Assembly: GCA_964506245.1 (NCBI GenBank)
Contig: CAZDKK010000006.1
Coordinates: 57,125 to 121,124, forward strand
Reading direction: 5' to 3'
Origin: CAZDKK01 sp964506245
Lineage (GTDB): Bacteria > Eisenbacteria > RBG-16-71-46 > CAIMUX01 > WJJG01
DNA: 64,000 nt
The notes under the pieces were generated by a model. It had not been told where the DNA came from, made no database searches, and saw nothing but the letters and a program-made list of their open reading frames with translations. Every line of letters starts with the position of its first letter. Positions within the stretch are counted from its first letter, which is position 1. The position numbers and the translations under genes were made by a program. This document shows, in pieces, positions 1 to 6,725 of the stretch.

Positions 1-984
1 GACCGCGCGACCAGACATCGCCAGCACGTTGGCCCGCACCAGGCGATCCATGCCCGCGATGCCGATGGCCGAGAGCAGTCCGCCGATCGTGGTGGGGATG
101 AGGCAGACGAGCAGGGCCACGAGCATGGTCAGGCTCGCGGGTTGCCCCTGGCCCGCCGAGCGCGCGGCGTGGAGTGAGTACGCATAGAGCGTGCAGGTCG
201 CGAGCAGGAAGACGATCGTCAGCCCCGCCAGCAGGATGCTGAGAGCGATCTCGTTGGGCGTCTTCTTCCGCCGAGCGCCCTCGACCAGGGCGATCATGCG
301 ATCGAGGAACGTTGCCCCCGCGGCGGCGGTGACCCGCACGACGATCCAGTCCGAGAGCACCCGGGTCCCGCCCGTGACCGCACTCCGGTCCCCGCCGCTC
401 GAGCGGATGACCGGGGCGCTCTCGCCGGTGATGGCGCTTTCGTCCACCGAGGCGATGCCTTCGACCACCTCGCCGTCGCTCGGGATCAGGTCCCCGGCCT
501 CGACCAGTACGTGATCGCCCCGTTCGAGGCGCGCCGATGGCACCTCTTCAATCTGCGCATCCCGGCGCGGTTCGGCCAAGCGCTTGGCCACCGCTTCGCG
601 GCGCGTGCGGCGCAAGGCATCCGCCTGGGCCTTGCCGCGACCTTCGGCCATCGCCTCCGCGAAGTTGGCGAAGAACACGGTGAACCAGAGCCATAGGCAA
701 ACCGCCAGGATGAAGCCGGCCGGCTCCGTGCTGCGGCCGGTGACCGCCGCGTGGACGAAGAGCAGTGCCGTGAAGACGCTGCAGACCTCGACCAAGAAGA
801 TCACGGGATTCCCGGCCAGCCGGCTTGGATCGAGCTTGCGCAGCGCCTCGAGGGCGGCCCGGCGAACGAGCGAGCCCGCCAAGAGGGGTGCCGCGGCGGA
901 CCGCGCCGATGTCGCACGCTCCGGGGCACAGGGGACGGGCGCGCTCGACGTGTTTTCCGCTCTGTGGGCCTGGAGGGAGGTCAT
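1..984 (-). CDS. kdpB: KdpB, potassium-transporting P-type ATPase subunit B (C-terminal part beyond the window)
   Basis: Catalytic P-type ATPase subunit of the KdpFABC high-affinity K+ pump in the inner membrane. Reading leftward from the ATG at 984-982, 328 codons are in the window. Visible are the first membrane pair, the actuator-domain TGES motif (SAITGESAPVI), the SGGD stretch, the CLIPTTIGGLLSAIG membrane motif and the GMDRLVRANVLAMSGRAV segment. That segment normally lies just before the DKTGT phosphorylation site, so the sequence stops a few residues before the catalytic aspartate. The start codon overlaps the kdpA stop (ATGA), showing translational coupling. The rest of kdpB, and perhaps kdpC and kdpD/E, should lie to the left. 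The assignment is secure; only the missing C-terminal half limits it. Confidence 0.97.
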   Translation of the reverse strand, partial: MTSLQAHRAENTSSAPVPCAPERATSARSAAAPLLAGSLVRRAALEALRKLDPSRLAGNPVIFLVEVCSVFTALLFVHAAVTGRSTEPAGFILAVCLWLWFTVFFANFAEAMAEGRGKAQADALRRTRREAVAKRLAEPRRDAQIEEVPSARLERGDHVLVEAGDLIPSDGEVVEGIASVDESAITGESAPVIRSSGGDRSAVTGGTRVLSDWIVVRVTAAAGATFLDRMIALVEGARRKKTPNEIALSILLAGLTIVFLLATCTLYAYSLHAARSAGQGQPASLTMLVALLVCLIPTTIGGLLSAIGIAGMDRLVRANVLAMSGRAV

Positions 985-2705
985 GGGTGGAACCTCAGCT
1001 GCTCGACGATCGGCCCCAGCGCCAGCGCCGGGACGTACGTCAGCGCGCCCACCAGCAGCACCGTTCCCACGAGGAGCAGGACGAAGAGCCAGGTGTTCGT
1101 CGGCAGCGTTCCCGGCGAGGTTGGGACCTTGCTCTTGCGTGCCAGCGACCCGGCGATGGCCAGCACGGGTGCGATCACCCAGTAGCGGCCGAGCAACATG
1201 CCCAGGCCCAGCGTCAGGCAGTAGAAGGGCGTCCCCGCGTCCAGGCCGGCGAAGGCGGAGCCATTGTTGTTGGCCGCCGAGGAGAAGGCGTAGAGGATCT
1301 CCGAGAATCCGTGCGGACCGGGGTTGCCCGCGGCGGCGGCCGTCCCCGGCCGGACGCAGGCGACGGCAGTGCCCACCAACACGGCAGCAGCGGGGACGAG
1401 GATGACGAGCGCCGCCATCTTCATCTCGAACGCCTCGAGCTTCTTGCCGAGCAGCTCCGGCGTCCGTCCGACCATCAGCCCCGCGATGAAGACGGCGATG
1501 ATGGCGAACACCAGCATGCCGTAGAGCCCCGAGCCGACCCCGCCGAAGGCGACCTCACCGAGCTGCATGAGCCCCAGCGGCACGAGGCCGCCGAGCGGCG
1601 TGAAACTGTCGTGCATGGCGTTGACCGAGCCGTTGGACGCCGCGGTTGTCGCGGTGGCCCAGAGCGCCGAGGCGCCCACGCCGAAACGCACCTCCTTGCC
1701 CTCCAAGTTGCCAGCCAGGGGATCGACCCCGAGGTGCACGAGCAGCGGGTTGCCCGACAGCTCGGCCTGGGCGCAGAGGACCAGCAGCGGGACGGTGAGG
1801 ATCGCCATCGCTGCCCATAGCGTCCAGCCCTGACCGCGCGATCCCACCAGGGCGCCGAAGGTGAAGCAGAGGGCCGAGGGAATGAGCAGGATCGCCAGCA
1901 GTTCGGCGAGATTCGAAAGCGGCGTCGGGTTCTCGTACGGGTGCGCCGAGTTGGCGTTGAAGAATCCCCCGCCGTTCGTGCCAAGCTGCTTGATCGCGAC
2001 CTGCGAGGCGACTGGCCCCAAGGCCAGTCGCTGCTCGGCGATGAACCCAGCGTCGGGAGCAGACACCGGCTCGAGCCGCTCGACGATGGCCTCGCCGGCA
2101 AACGTTTGGACGACACCCTGCGAGGCGAGCAGGACGGCCAGGCCGAGCGAGAGGGGCAACAGGATGTACAAGGTCCCGCGCGTCACATCGGTCCAGAAGT
2201 TGCCCACGGTCGCAGACGTCGAGCGGGCGAAGCCACGCGCAAGAGCCGCGGCCACCGCCATGCCGGTTGCGGCCGATAGGAAGTTCTGGACAGCCAGGGC
2301 CGCCATCTGGGTGAGATGGCTCATCCCGCTCTCGCCCGCGTAGGCCTGCCAGTTCGTGTTGGTGGTGAAGCTGACGACCGTGTTGAACGCGAGTTGCGGA
2401 GCGACCGCCCCAGCGTGGGTCGGGTTGAGCGGAAGCCCCGCCTGCACCCGCTGGAGCACGTAGATGAGGACGAGCCCCGCTGCGTTGAAGAGCAGGAGGT
2501 CCAGGGTGTAGCGCGTCCAGCCGACTTCCACGTCCGGCCGCACCCCGGCAAGCTTGTACAAGCTGCGCTCGAGCGGGCCGAGCAGACCCTGCACGGTACG
2601 AGCATCCCCCGCGTACACCCGGGCCATGTATCGCCCGAGCGGGATTCCCGCCAGGGCCAGGGCGGCGAAGAAGGCCAGGTACTGGAGTGCCAGCGACGCT
2701 GTCAT
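981..2705 (-). CDS. kdpA: KdpA, potassium-binding and translocating subunit of the Kdp ATPase
   Basis: Inner-membrane channel-like subunit (574 aa; family about 560) that binds K+ and passes it to KdpB. Seen: an N-terminal membrane helix (MTASLALQYLAFFAALAL), the family motif NGGGFFNANSAHPYENP, repeated Gly-rich selectivity-filter regions, and a C-terminal NNNGSAFAGL segment. The start at 2705 is chosen over an upstream in-frame codon (2780) because it overlaps the kdpF stop as ATGA and gives the family N-terminus. Its own stop overlaps the kdpB start in the same way. The operon order F-A-B is canonical. Confidence 0.98.
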   Translation of the reverse strand: MTASLALQYLAFFAALALAGIPLGRYMARVYAGDARTVQGLLGPLERSLYKLAGVRPDVEVGWTRYTLDLLLFNAAGLVLIYVLQRVQAGLPLNPTHAGAVAPQLAFNTVVSFTTNTNWQAYAGESGMSHLTQMAALAVQNFLSAATGMAVAAALARGFARSTSATVGNFWTDVTRGTLYILLPLSLGLAVLLASQGVVQTFAGEAIVERLEPVSAPDAGFIAEQRLALGPVASQVAIKQLGTNGGGFFNANSAHPYENPTPLSNLAELLAILLIPSALCFTFGALVGSRGQGWTLWAAMAILTVPLLVLCAQAELSGNPLLVHLGVDPLAGNLEGKEVRFGVGASALWATATTAASNGSVNAMHDSFTPLGGLVPLGLMQLGEVAFGGVGSGLYGMLVFAIIAVFIAGLMVGRTPELLGKKLEAFEMKMAALVILVPAAAVLVGTAVACVRPGTAAAAGNPGPHGFSEILYAFSSAANNNGSAFAGLDAGTPFYCLTLGLGMLLGRYWVIAPVLAIAGSLARKSKVPTSPGTLPTNTWLFVLLLVGTVLLVGALTYVPALALGPIVEQLRFHP

Positions 2706-2794
2706 CGGAACCACTCCGGCTTGAGCAAGGCTGCGAAGAGGTAGAGCAGCAGGAGCAGAGAGATCACGCCCCCCAGCCACAGGAGCGTCGTCAT
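2702..2794 (-). CDS. kdpF: KdpF, small membrane subunit of the Kdp ATPase
   Basis: A 30-aa single-span membrane peptide: short N-terminus, a leucine-rich helix (GVISLLLLLYLFAALL) and the KPEWF ending usual for KdpF. KdpF stabilises the KdpABC complex. The start at 2794-2792 has a strong AGGAGG Shine-Dalgarno sequence a few bases upstream, and the stop codon overlaps the kdpA ATG (ATGA). The length matches the family (about 29 aa). Recognition rests on size, ending and position directly before kdpA. Confidence 0.93.
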   Translation of the reverse strand: MTTLLWLGGVISLLLLLYLFAALLKPEWFR

Positions 2795-2807
2795 GGCTGC
2801 ACCCTCC

Positions 2808-2891
2808 TCAGAATCTCCTGGCCAGCCGGGTGAGCCCGGCCGTCAGGAGGAAGAAGACCAGCACGATGGTCACTGCCGCGATGTCGGTCAT
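2808..2891 (-). CDS. 27-aa membrane peptide at the head of the kdp operon
   Basis: An ORF of 27 codons begins with ATG at 2891-2889, preceded by GAGGG, and ends 13 bases before kdpF. The kdpF Shine-Dalgarno sequence lies immediately after its stop. The peptide begins MTDIAAVTIV, continues as one hydrophobic helix (VLVFFLLTAGL) and ends with positive charges (TRLARRF), the layout of a single-span membrane micropeptide. Short ORFs with an MTD start and one helix occur ahead of kdpF in other kdp operons, but I know no demonstrated function. It could be an accessory Kdp subunit or a coupling/leader peptide. It is the first gene of the kdp unit as far as can be seen. Confidence 0.6.
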   Translation of the reverse strand: MTDIAAVTIVLVFFLLTAGLTRLARRF

Positions 2892-3040
2892 CGGAGAACC
2901 CTCGGACGTCACATCGGCCCCGCGCGAGCGCGACCCGAGCAAATCTACCCGCGGGCGCATCAGGACGGTGTCAGACCGCAACCCGGGGAGATCAGGATTC
3001 CGTCAGGCCCGGGGAGACGCCGCGGAACGTCCGCCGGCCC

Positions 3041-3069
3041 TTGACAAACACTGGGGGGCCGGCTACCAT
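3041..3069 (+). promoter_or_regulatory. Sigma70-type promoter of the arsR-hgcAB unit
   Basis: A perfect -35 box TTGACA (3041-3046) is followed after 17 bases by TACCAT (3064-3069, four of six matches to TATAAT). It is the best promoter-like sequence in the 2892-3076 gap between the divergent kdp and arsR units. The predicted transcription start is about 3076, practically at the ArsR start codon (ATG 3077). The rest of the gap holds a 10-bp direct repeat CCCGGGGAGA (2982-2991 and 3008-3017) and no clear kdp promoter. Confidence 0.6.
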
Positions 3070-3074
3070 GCGAA

Positions 3075-3088
3075 ATATGTCGAAATAT
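3075..3088 (+). promoter_or_regulatory. Candidate ArsR operator overlapping the start codon
   Basis: ATAT-G-TCGA-A-ATAT is a near-perfect dyad centred on TCGA, in AT-rich sequence unlike the surrounding GC-rich DNA. The same bases form a direct repeat of CGAAATAT (3071-3078 and 3081-3088). ArsR/SmtB repressors bind AT-rich imperfect dyads near their own promoters, so autoregulation is the simple reading. The site lies just downstream of the -10 box, where binding would block initiation. Confidence 0.45.
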
Positions 3089-3571
3089 CGAAACGCTGAC
3101 ATCCGGGATCTGGCCGTTCTGTTCCGAGCCCTCTCCAACGCGCAGCGGCTGCAGATCTTCCTGCGGCTGGCCGCGTCCTGCGATGCCTCGTGCTGCTGTG
3201 ACGCCAGCGCGGCGGGGATCCGGCGCTGTGTCGGGGATCTAGGCGCGGGGCTGGGGTTGGCCGCCTCGACCGTCTCCCACCACATCAAGGAGCTGCGCCG
3301 AGCGGGCCTCGTCGAGGTGGAGCGCAAGGGGCAGAAGATCGAATGCTGGGTCAGCGAGGAAGCCGTGCGCCTGCTGGCGGGCTTCTTTGAACCTGCGGGC
3401 CTGGAAGTGGCGGCACCGCCATCCGGAGTGAGGACATGGAATCCGAGAAGAACACGGGAGGGCTCTCGGGCGGCTGCTGCGGCGGGTCGCAGCAGGGCAC
3501 CGACTCGGGCGGCGGATGCGGGTGCGGGTGCGATGCGGGCCCGGCGCGGCGAGGCTGGATCCGGACGCTGA
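3077..3571 (+). CDS. ArsR/SmtB-family metalloregulator, cysteine-rich, of the hgcAB locus
   Basis: Winged-helix repressor expected to sense a thiophilic metal or metalloid and control the downstream hgc genes. From the ATG at 3077 it has the usual N-terminal helix (LFRALSNAQRLQIFLRL) and a recognition helix (STVSHHIKELRRAGLVE). A wing region RKGQKIECWV follows. Cysteines sit at about 35, 39, 40, 41, 51 and 90. The C35/39-41/51 cluster is a likely sensor site. A second ATG at 3068 falls inside the -10 box, so 3077 is preferred, which would make the mRNA nearly leaderless. After about residue 115 the product turns into an Ala/Arg/Gly tail that overlaps the next gene by 136 bases, so the functional protein may end earlier. 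ArsR-like regulators beside hgcAB have been reported in other lineages. Confidence 0.88.
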   Translation: MSKYRNADIRDLAVLFRALSNAQRLQIFLRLAASCDASCCCDASAAGIRRCVGDLGAGLGLAASTVSHHIKELRRAGLVEVERKGQKIECWVSEEAVRLLAGFFEPAGLEVAAPPSGVRTWNPRRTREGSRAAAAAGRSRAPTRAADAGAGAMRARRGEAGSGR

Positions 3572-3699
3572 TCTTTGCCGTGGTCATGCTGGCGGCCGTC
3601 GCGGTCGGCGCCTACGCGCTCAGGGCTAAGTCGCGCAGCGTGCCGCCTACCGGGCAGGACTGCAGCAGCGAGTGCGGCTCGAACTGCTGCGGCCAGTAG
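3436..3699 (+). CDS. Small Cys-rich single-span membrane protein of the hgcAB locus
   Basis: An 87-aa product not recognised as a named family. Layout: a Gly/Cys-rich head with C14, C15, C28, C30 and C32 (SGGCCGG and CGCGC), a positive stretch (ARRGWIR), one membrane helix at about 43-62 (LIFAVVMLAAVAVGAYAL), and a tail with C76, C80, C84 and C85 ending NCCGQ. Nine cysteines on both sides of a membrane helix suggest binding or relay of a soft metal (Hg, Cu or As) or thiol exchange. GGAG lies 8 bases before the ATG, and codon third positions are strongly G/C, so it is probably the true frame where it overlaps arsR. The CcdA-like gene starts 9 bases after its stop. The function is inferred only from composition and position. 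Confidence 0.75.
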   Translation: MESEKNTGGLSGGCCGGSQQGTDSGGGCGCGCDAGPARRGWIRTLIFAVVMLAAVAVGAYALRAKSRSVPPTGQDCSSECGSNCCGQ

Positions 3700-3708
3700 G
3701 GGGCGCGC

Positions 3709-4413
3709 GTGCGCGCGTGGATCGATCAGACCCTGGCCGCGCCGACCCTCGGGCCGGCCGCCTTCGCAGCGGTGTTCCTGCTCGGTCTGCTGGGGGCGGT
3801 GACTTCCTGCTGCGCGCTGCCGGTGATGGGCGCCGTGGCCGGGTACGCGGGAACGCTGAGCGCGCGACAAAGCCGGCGTGAACTGTTCCTGGTGGGCGCC
3901 TCCTTCATGCTCGGGACGATCCTCGCGCTGGCCGCTCTGGGCGCGCTCGCAGGTACCGTGGGTCACGTGGCCGGTGCGGCGCTCGGGAAGTACTGGAAGT
4001 TCGCCGCCGGTCTGCTCGTGATCCTCTTTGGACTGGCCGGCCTGGGGCTCGTACCGTTCCGGCTCCCGCAGATCGACCTGGGTCCGCGGGCCGGCCGGCA
4101 CGGCCTGGTGGGCCCGATCCTCTACGGCCTGGCAGTGGGCGGCGCTGCCACGGCCTGCTCCGCGGGCTGCAATCCGCTGCTCACCGTGGTAGCCGGGGCC
4201 GCGGTGCTCAAGGGAGCCACGCTCATGGGCGCGGCGATCTTCGCGGTCTTCGCGCTCGGCTACAGCCTGCCGCTGGCCGCGGGTCTGGTGGGCATCGGTT
4301 TCGGCCTCGATCGGCTGGGGAACGCCGCACGCGGCGCCGCCAGGGCGGTGCGCATCGGAGCCAGCATCTTGATGATCGCGGTCGGTTTCTACTTGCTCGC
4401 AACCCTTGGCTAG
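3709..4413 (+). CDS. CcdA/DsbD-like membrane thiol-redox protein
   Basis: A 234-aa polytopic membrane protein with about six helices. CcdA and DsbD-beta proteins pass electrons across the inner membrane through one cysteine in helix 1 and one in helix 4. Here the matching places are C34-C35 (VTSCCALPVMG) and C150/C154 (ATACSAGCNPLL), separated as in the family. The start is GTG at 3709 with AGGGGG 6 bases upstream. It lies between the Cys-rich protein and hgcA, 12 bases before the hgcA ATG. It may supply reductant to the thiols of the neighbouring Cys-rich protein or HgcA/HgcB, or move metal-thiol complexes as proposed for ArsG-type relatives. Family placement is fairly confident; the role is inferred. 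Confidence 0.8.
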   Translation: MRAWIDQTLAAPTLGPAAFAAVFLLGLLGAVTSCCALPVMGAVAGYAGTLSARQSRRELFLVGASFMLGTILALAALGALAGTVGHVAGAALGKYWKFAAGLLVILFGLAGLGLVPFRLPQIDLGPRAGRHGLVGPILYGLAVGGAATACSAGCNPLLTVVAGAAVLKGATLMGAAIFAVFALGYSLPLAAGLVGIGFGLDRLGNAARGAARAVRIGASILMIAVGFYLLATLG

Positions 4414-4425
4414 GAGTGTCCATCG

Positions 4426-5634
4426 ATGACGACGGATCGAAGTCAGCCGACCTGCGGCTGCGGATCGGCCGCCCAGCAGCCCCGCGACCCGGCCGCCCCG
4501 CCGCCCTGCTGCCCGGTGACCGGGCCGGAAGCGGCCGCCACGGCAGTCGCGCCACCCGCGCCGGTCGCCACGCTCGGCCGCAGCGACGCGCCCTGGAGCG
4601 ACGGCGCCGTCGCGACGCCGGTCGGGGACGTGCCGCGCGTGCGCACGACCCTGACCGCCCGCGACCGACTCGGCGCGTTCCGGGTGCGGTGCAGCGTCGG
4701 GCGCATGCGCTATCGCATCGAACCCGGGTTGTACGCCGCCGGCTCGCCCGGGGTGGAATCGCCTGTCCTCGTCTCCGCGAACTACAAGCTGAGCTTCGAT
4801 CATCTGCGCCGCGCGATCGAAGGCCGCGATGCCTGGATCCTGGTGCTCGACACCCGGGGCATCAATGTCTGGTGCGCCGCGGGCAAGGGCACATTCGGCA
4901 CGGACGAGCTCGTCCGGCGCGTGGAGAGCTGCGCGCTCGAGCGGATCGTTTCGCATCGCAAGCTCATCGTGCCGCAACTCGGGGCGGGCGGCGTCAGCGC
5001 GCACCTCGTGCACCGGCGTTGCGGTTTTCGGGTGATCTACGGCCCCGTGCGGGCCGCGGACCTGCCGGCCTTCCTGGATGCGGGGATGAAGGCCCGACCC
5101 GAGATGCGCCGGGTGCGCTTCGCCCTCCGCGACCGGGCAGTTCTCATCCCGGTCGAGATCATGACGGGTGCGAAGTACTTCCTGCTCGCGGCGGCCGCGG
5201 TGCTGCTGCTGGGCGGCTTGACGCACCACGGCTATGACCTGGAGAGCGTTCAGACGGTCGGTCTGATCGGGGCGGCGGTCGTCACGGGTGCCTTTCTCGC
5301 GTCGGCGGTTCTCGGCCCGACGCTGCTGCCCTGGCTGCCGGGGCGCGCCTTCTCGGCCAAGGGCGCCGTGCTCGGCCTCGCGCTCCTCGCGGTGTTGGTG
5401 GCGAGCGCGTGGTCCGCGCTCTCGGCAGCGCTCCCCGGGCTGCACCTGGCGGCCTGGGCACTCATCGTCCCGGCGATCGCCAGCTTCACGGTCATGAACT
5501 TCACCGGCGCCACGACGTTCACCTCGCTGAGCGGGGTGTTGCGCGAGATGCGGATTGCCGTGCCGCTGCAGATCGCCGGGGCCGCCATCGGGCTCGCGCT
5601 GTGGGTGGCCGGCCTGTTCCTGGGGGGAAGATGA
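4426..5634 (+). CDS. hgcA: HgcA, corrinoid mercury-methylating protein
   Basis: HgcA carries a methyl group on a cobalamin cofactor and passes it to Hg(II), forming methylmercury. The 402-aa protein has a cytoplasmic corrinoid domain (about 60-235) with the cap-helix motif N147-V-W-C150-A-A-G-K154, Cys150 being the expected lower cobalt ligand. Five membrane helices follow (about 245-400), including the family signature NFTGATTFTSLSGV. CdhD-type corrinoid proteins lack this membrane domain. An unusual Pro/Ala-rich N-terminal extension holds CGCG (10-13) and CC (28-29); total length exceeds the 338 aa of the best-studied HgcA. AGGAG lies 9 bases before the ATG. The stop overlaps the hgcB start (ATGA). 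Methylation activity in this organism is inferred. Confidence 0.96.
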   Translation: MTTDRSQPTCGCGSAAQQPRDPAAPPPCCPVTGPEAAATAVAPPAPVATLGRSDAPWSDGAVATPVGDVPRVRTTLTARDRLGAFRVRCSVGRMRYRIEPGLYAAGSPGVESPVLVSANYKLSFDHLRRAIEGRDAWILVLDTRGINVWCAAGKGTFGTDELVRRVESCALERIVSHRKLIVPQLGAGGVSAHLVHRRCGFRVIYGPVRAADLPAFLDAGMKARPEMRRVRFALRDRAVLIPVEIMTGAKYFLLAAAAVLLLGGLTHHGYDLESVQTVGLIGAAVVTGAFLASAVLGPTLLPWLPGRAFSAKGAVLGLALLAVLVASAWSALSAALPGLHLAAWALIVPAIASFTVMNFTGATTFTSLSGVLREMRIAVPLQIAGAAIGLALWVAGLFLGGR

Positions 5635-5921
5635 GATACCTCGAAGACGTCGTGACCCTCGAGTTCGATCCCAGCAAGTGCAGCGGCTGCGGGATGTGCG
5701 TCATCGTCTGTCCTCAGGCAGTCTTCGCCTTCACGAGTGGGCGGGCGGTGATGGCCGACCGTGGCGCCTGCATCGAATGCGGCGCCTGCGCGCGCAACTG
5801 CGAGCCCCAGGCGATCCGGGTACGAGCAGGCGTGGGCTGCGCAGCCGGTGTGCTGGCCGGACTCATCGCCGGAACCGAGCCGACCTGTGGCTGCGGCGAT
5901 GATGCGGGTCCCTGCTGCTGA
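5631..5921 (+). CDS. hgcB: HgcB, dicluster ferredoxin partner of HgcA
   Basis: HgcB is a small 2[4Fe-4S] ferredoxin needed with HgcA for mercury methylation; it is thought to reduce the corrinoid and to bind Hg(II) by its C-terminal cysteines. The 96-aa product has cluster motifs C17-x2-C20-x2-C23-x3-C27 and C47-x2-C50-x2-C53-x3-C57, then C70 (matching the conserved lone cysteine of HgcB), and the terminal C95-C96 pair. An extra CGCG (86-89) precedes the end. The start is the ATG overlapping the hgcA stop. Length and cysteine pattern match the characterised 95-aa HgcB closely. Confidence 0.96.
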   Translation: MRYLEDVVTLEFDPSKCSGCGMCVIVCPQAVFAFTSGRAVMADRGACIECGACARNCEPQAIRVRAGVGCAAGVLAGLIAGTEPTCGCGDDAGPCC

Positions 5922-5968
5922 CGTCACGCCCCCAGATCGCCCGGACGCCCCTCTGCCTCCAGCCGTGC

Positions 5969-5997
5969 TTGATGTTTCCCCGGCGAGCATCTAGACT
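5969..5997 (+). promoter_or_regulatory. Candidate sigma70 promoter of the thioredoxin-like lipoprotein gene
   Basis: TTGATG (5969-5974), a 17-base spacer, then TAGACT (5992-5997); each box matches consensus at four of six bases. It lies 53 bases upstream of the GTG start at 6050, so the lipoprotein gene may be transcribed separately from hgcAB. No terminator was seen between hgcB and this site. Confidence 0.4.
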
Positions 5998-6049
5998 TCG
6001 ATGTCCGCAGTTCGCAAGGCGTTGAGCAGGTTGTGAAGGAGGTGCGGTC

Positions 6050-6670
6050 GTGAGATGCGCTCGTCTGCAGCAAGGACGGAGATGGGCTTGCCTGGGGGTT
6101 CTGGTGGCGGCCGTCGTTCTGGGGTGCGGCGGGGACGACAACCCCACGCCCCCCAATCATGACCCCGTGCCGGACTTCACCCTCATCGACATCAACCCGC
6201 ATTCACCCACCCAAGGCGATCCCGTGGCGCTGAGCGACTTCGCCGGCCAGATCGTGATGATCTTCAACGGCGCCGCGACATGCGGCGTCTGCTGCGACGA
6301 GATGGATGCCGTGGGCCTGGCCATCGACAGCTTGGCGCAGGAGGGCATCACCGGCATCGCGGGGATGATGATCATCCCGACCGTCGCGCAGAACGAGAAC
6401 GATCCGGACTATCTGCAGGGATACATGGAGGCCCCGCTGCCCGTCATGCGGGATTCGGTGGATGCGGTCCACGGGGGGAGCGCCATCCTTCGTCTGCTCG
6501 ACTGCGAGGACTTTCACACGTTCCTCTTCATCGACCGCGATGGGTATGCGTGGAAGAAGACCAACGTCTACCAGGCACCGGCGGGCATGTACGACTTCCG
6601 CCCCGCGGTCTCGCCGAGCGGATATGCCCAGTTGCTGGCCTGGCTCCGCGAAATCGACGCGCAGGAGTGA
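6050..6670 (+). CDS. Thioredoxin-like lipoprotein
   Basis: A 206-aa exported lipoprotein. A basic N-terminus and hydrophobic stretch (LGVLVAAVVLGC) end in a lipobox with C26 as the lipidation site. A Pro-rich linker leads into an AhpC/TlpA-type fold: PDFTLIDIN, a beta strand VMIFNGAATCGVCC with a C-G-V-C-C redox motif, and a late strand FHTFLFIDRDGYAW. The GTG start has AAGGAGG 7 bases upstream. It probably acts as a periplasmic or outer-membrane thiol oxidoreductase or peroxidase. It follows hgcB by 128 bases and could be a partner of the CcdA-like protein, though a separate promoter is possible. Confidence 0.78.
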   Translation: MRCARLQQGRRWACLGVLVAAVVLGCGGDDNPTPPNHDPVPDFTLIDINPHSPTQGDPVALSDFAGQIVMIFNGAATCGVCCDEMDAVGLAIDSLAQEGITGIAGMMIIPTVAQNENDPDYLQGYMEAPLPVMRDSVDAVHGGSAILRLLDCEDFHTFLFIDRDGYAWKKTNVYQAPAGMYDFRPAVSPSGYAQLLAWLREIDAQE

Positions 6671-6725
6671 TCCGATCGGGTCACCGGTCGAAGCAGCCGA
6701 GGGGTGACTCTCTTCAGGAGTGGGC

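Noticed and set aside
2992..5445. Very long open frame on the minus strand (817 codons) antisense to arsR-hgcA
   Set aside because: Product is Arg/Gly/Glu-rich low complexity with no domain; the plus strand carries recognisable arsR, CcdA-like and hgcA proteins. High-GC codon bias leaves antisense frames open.
4426..5634. CdhD/AcsC-type corrinoid protein instead of HgcA
   Set aside because: The five-helix membrane domain, NVWCAAGK and the HgcB partner are specific to HgcA.
3041..5921. Arsenic resistance operon
   Set aside because: Only the ArsR and the CcdA-like (ArsG-resembling) protein point that way; no arsC, arsB, Acr3 or ArsM is present, and HgcA/HgcB motifs are definitive.
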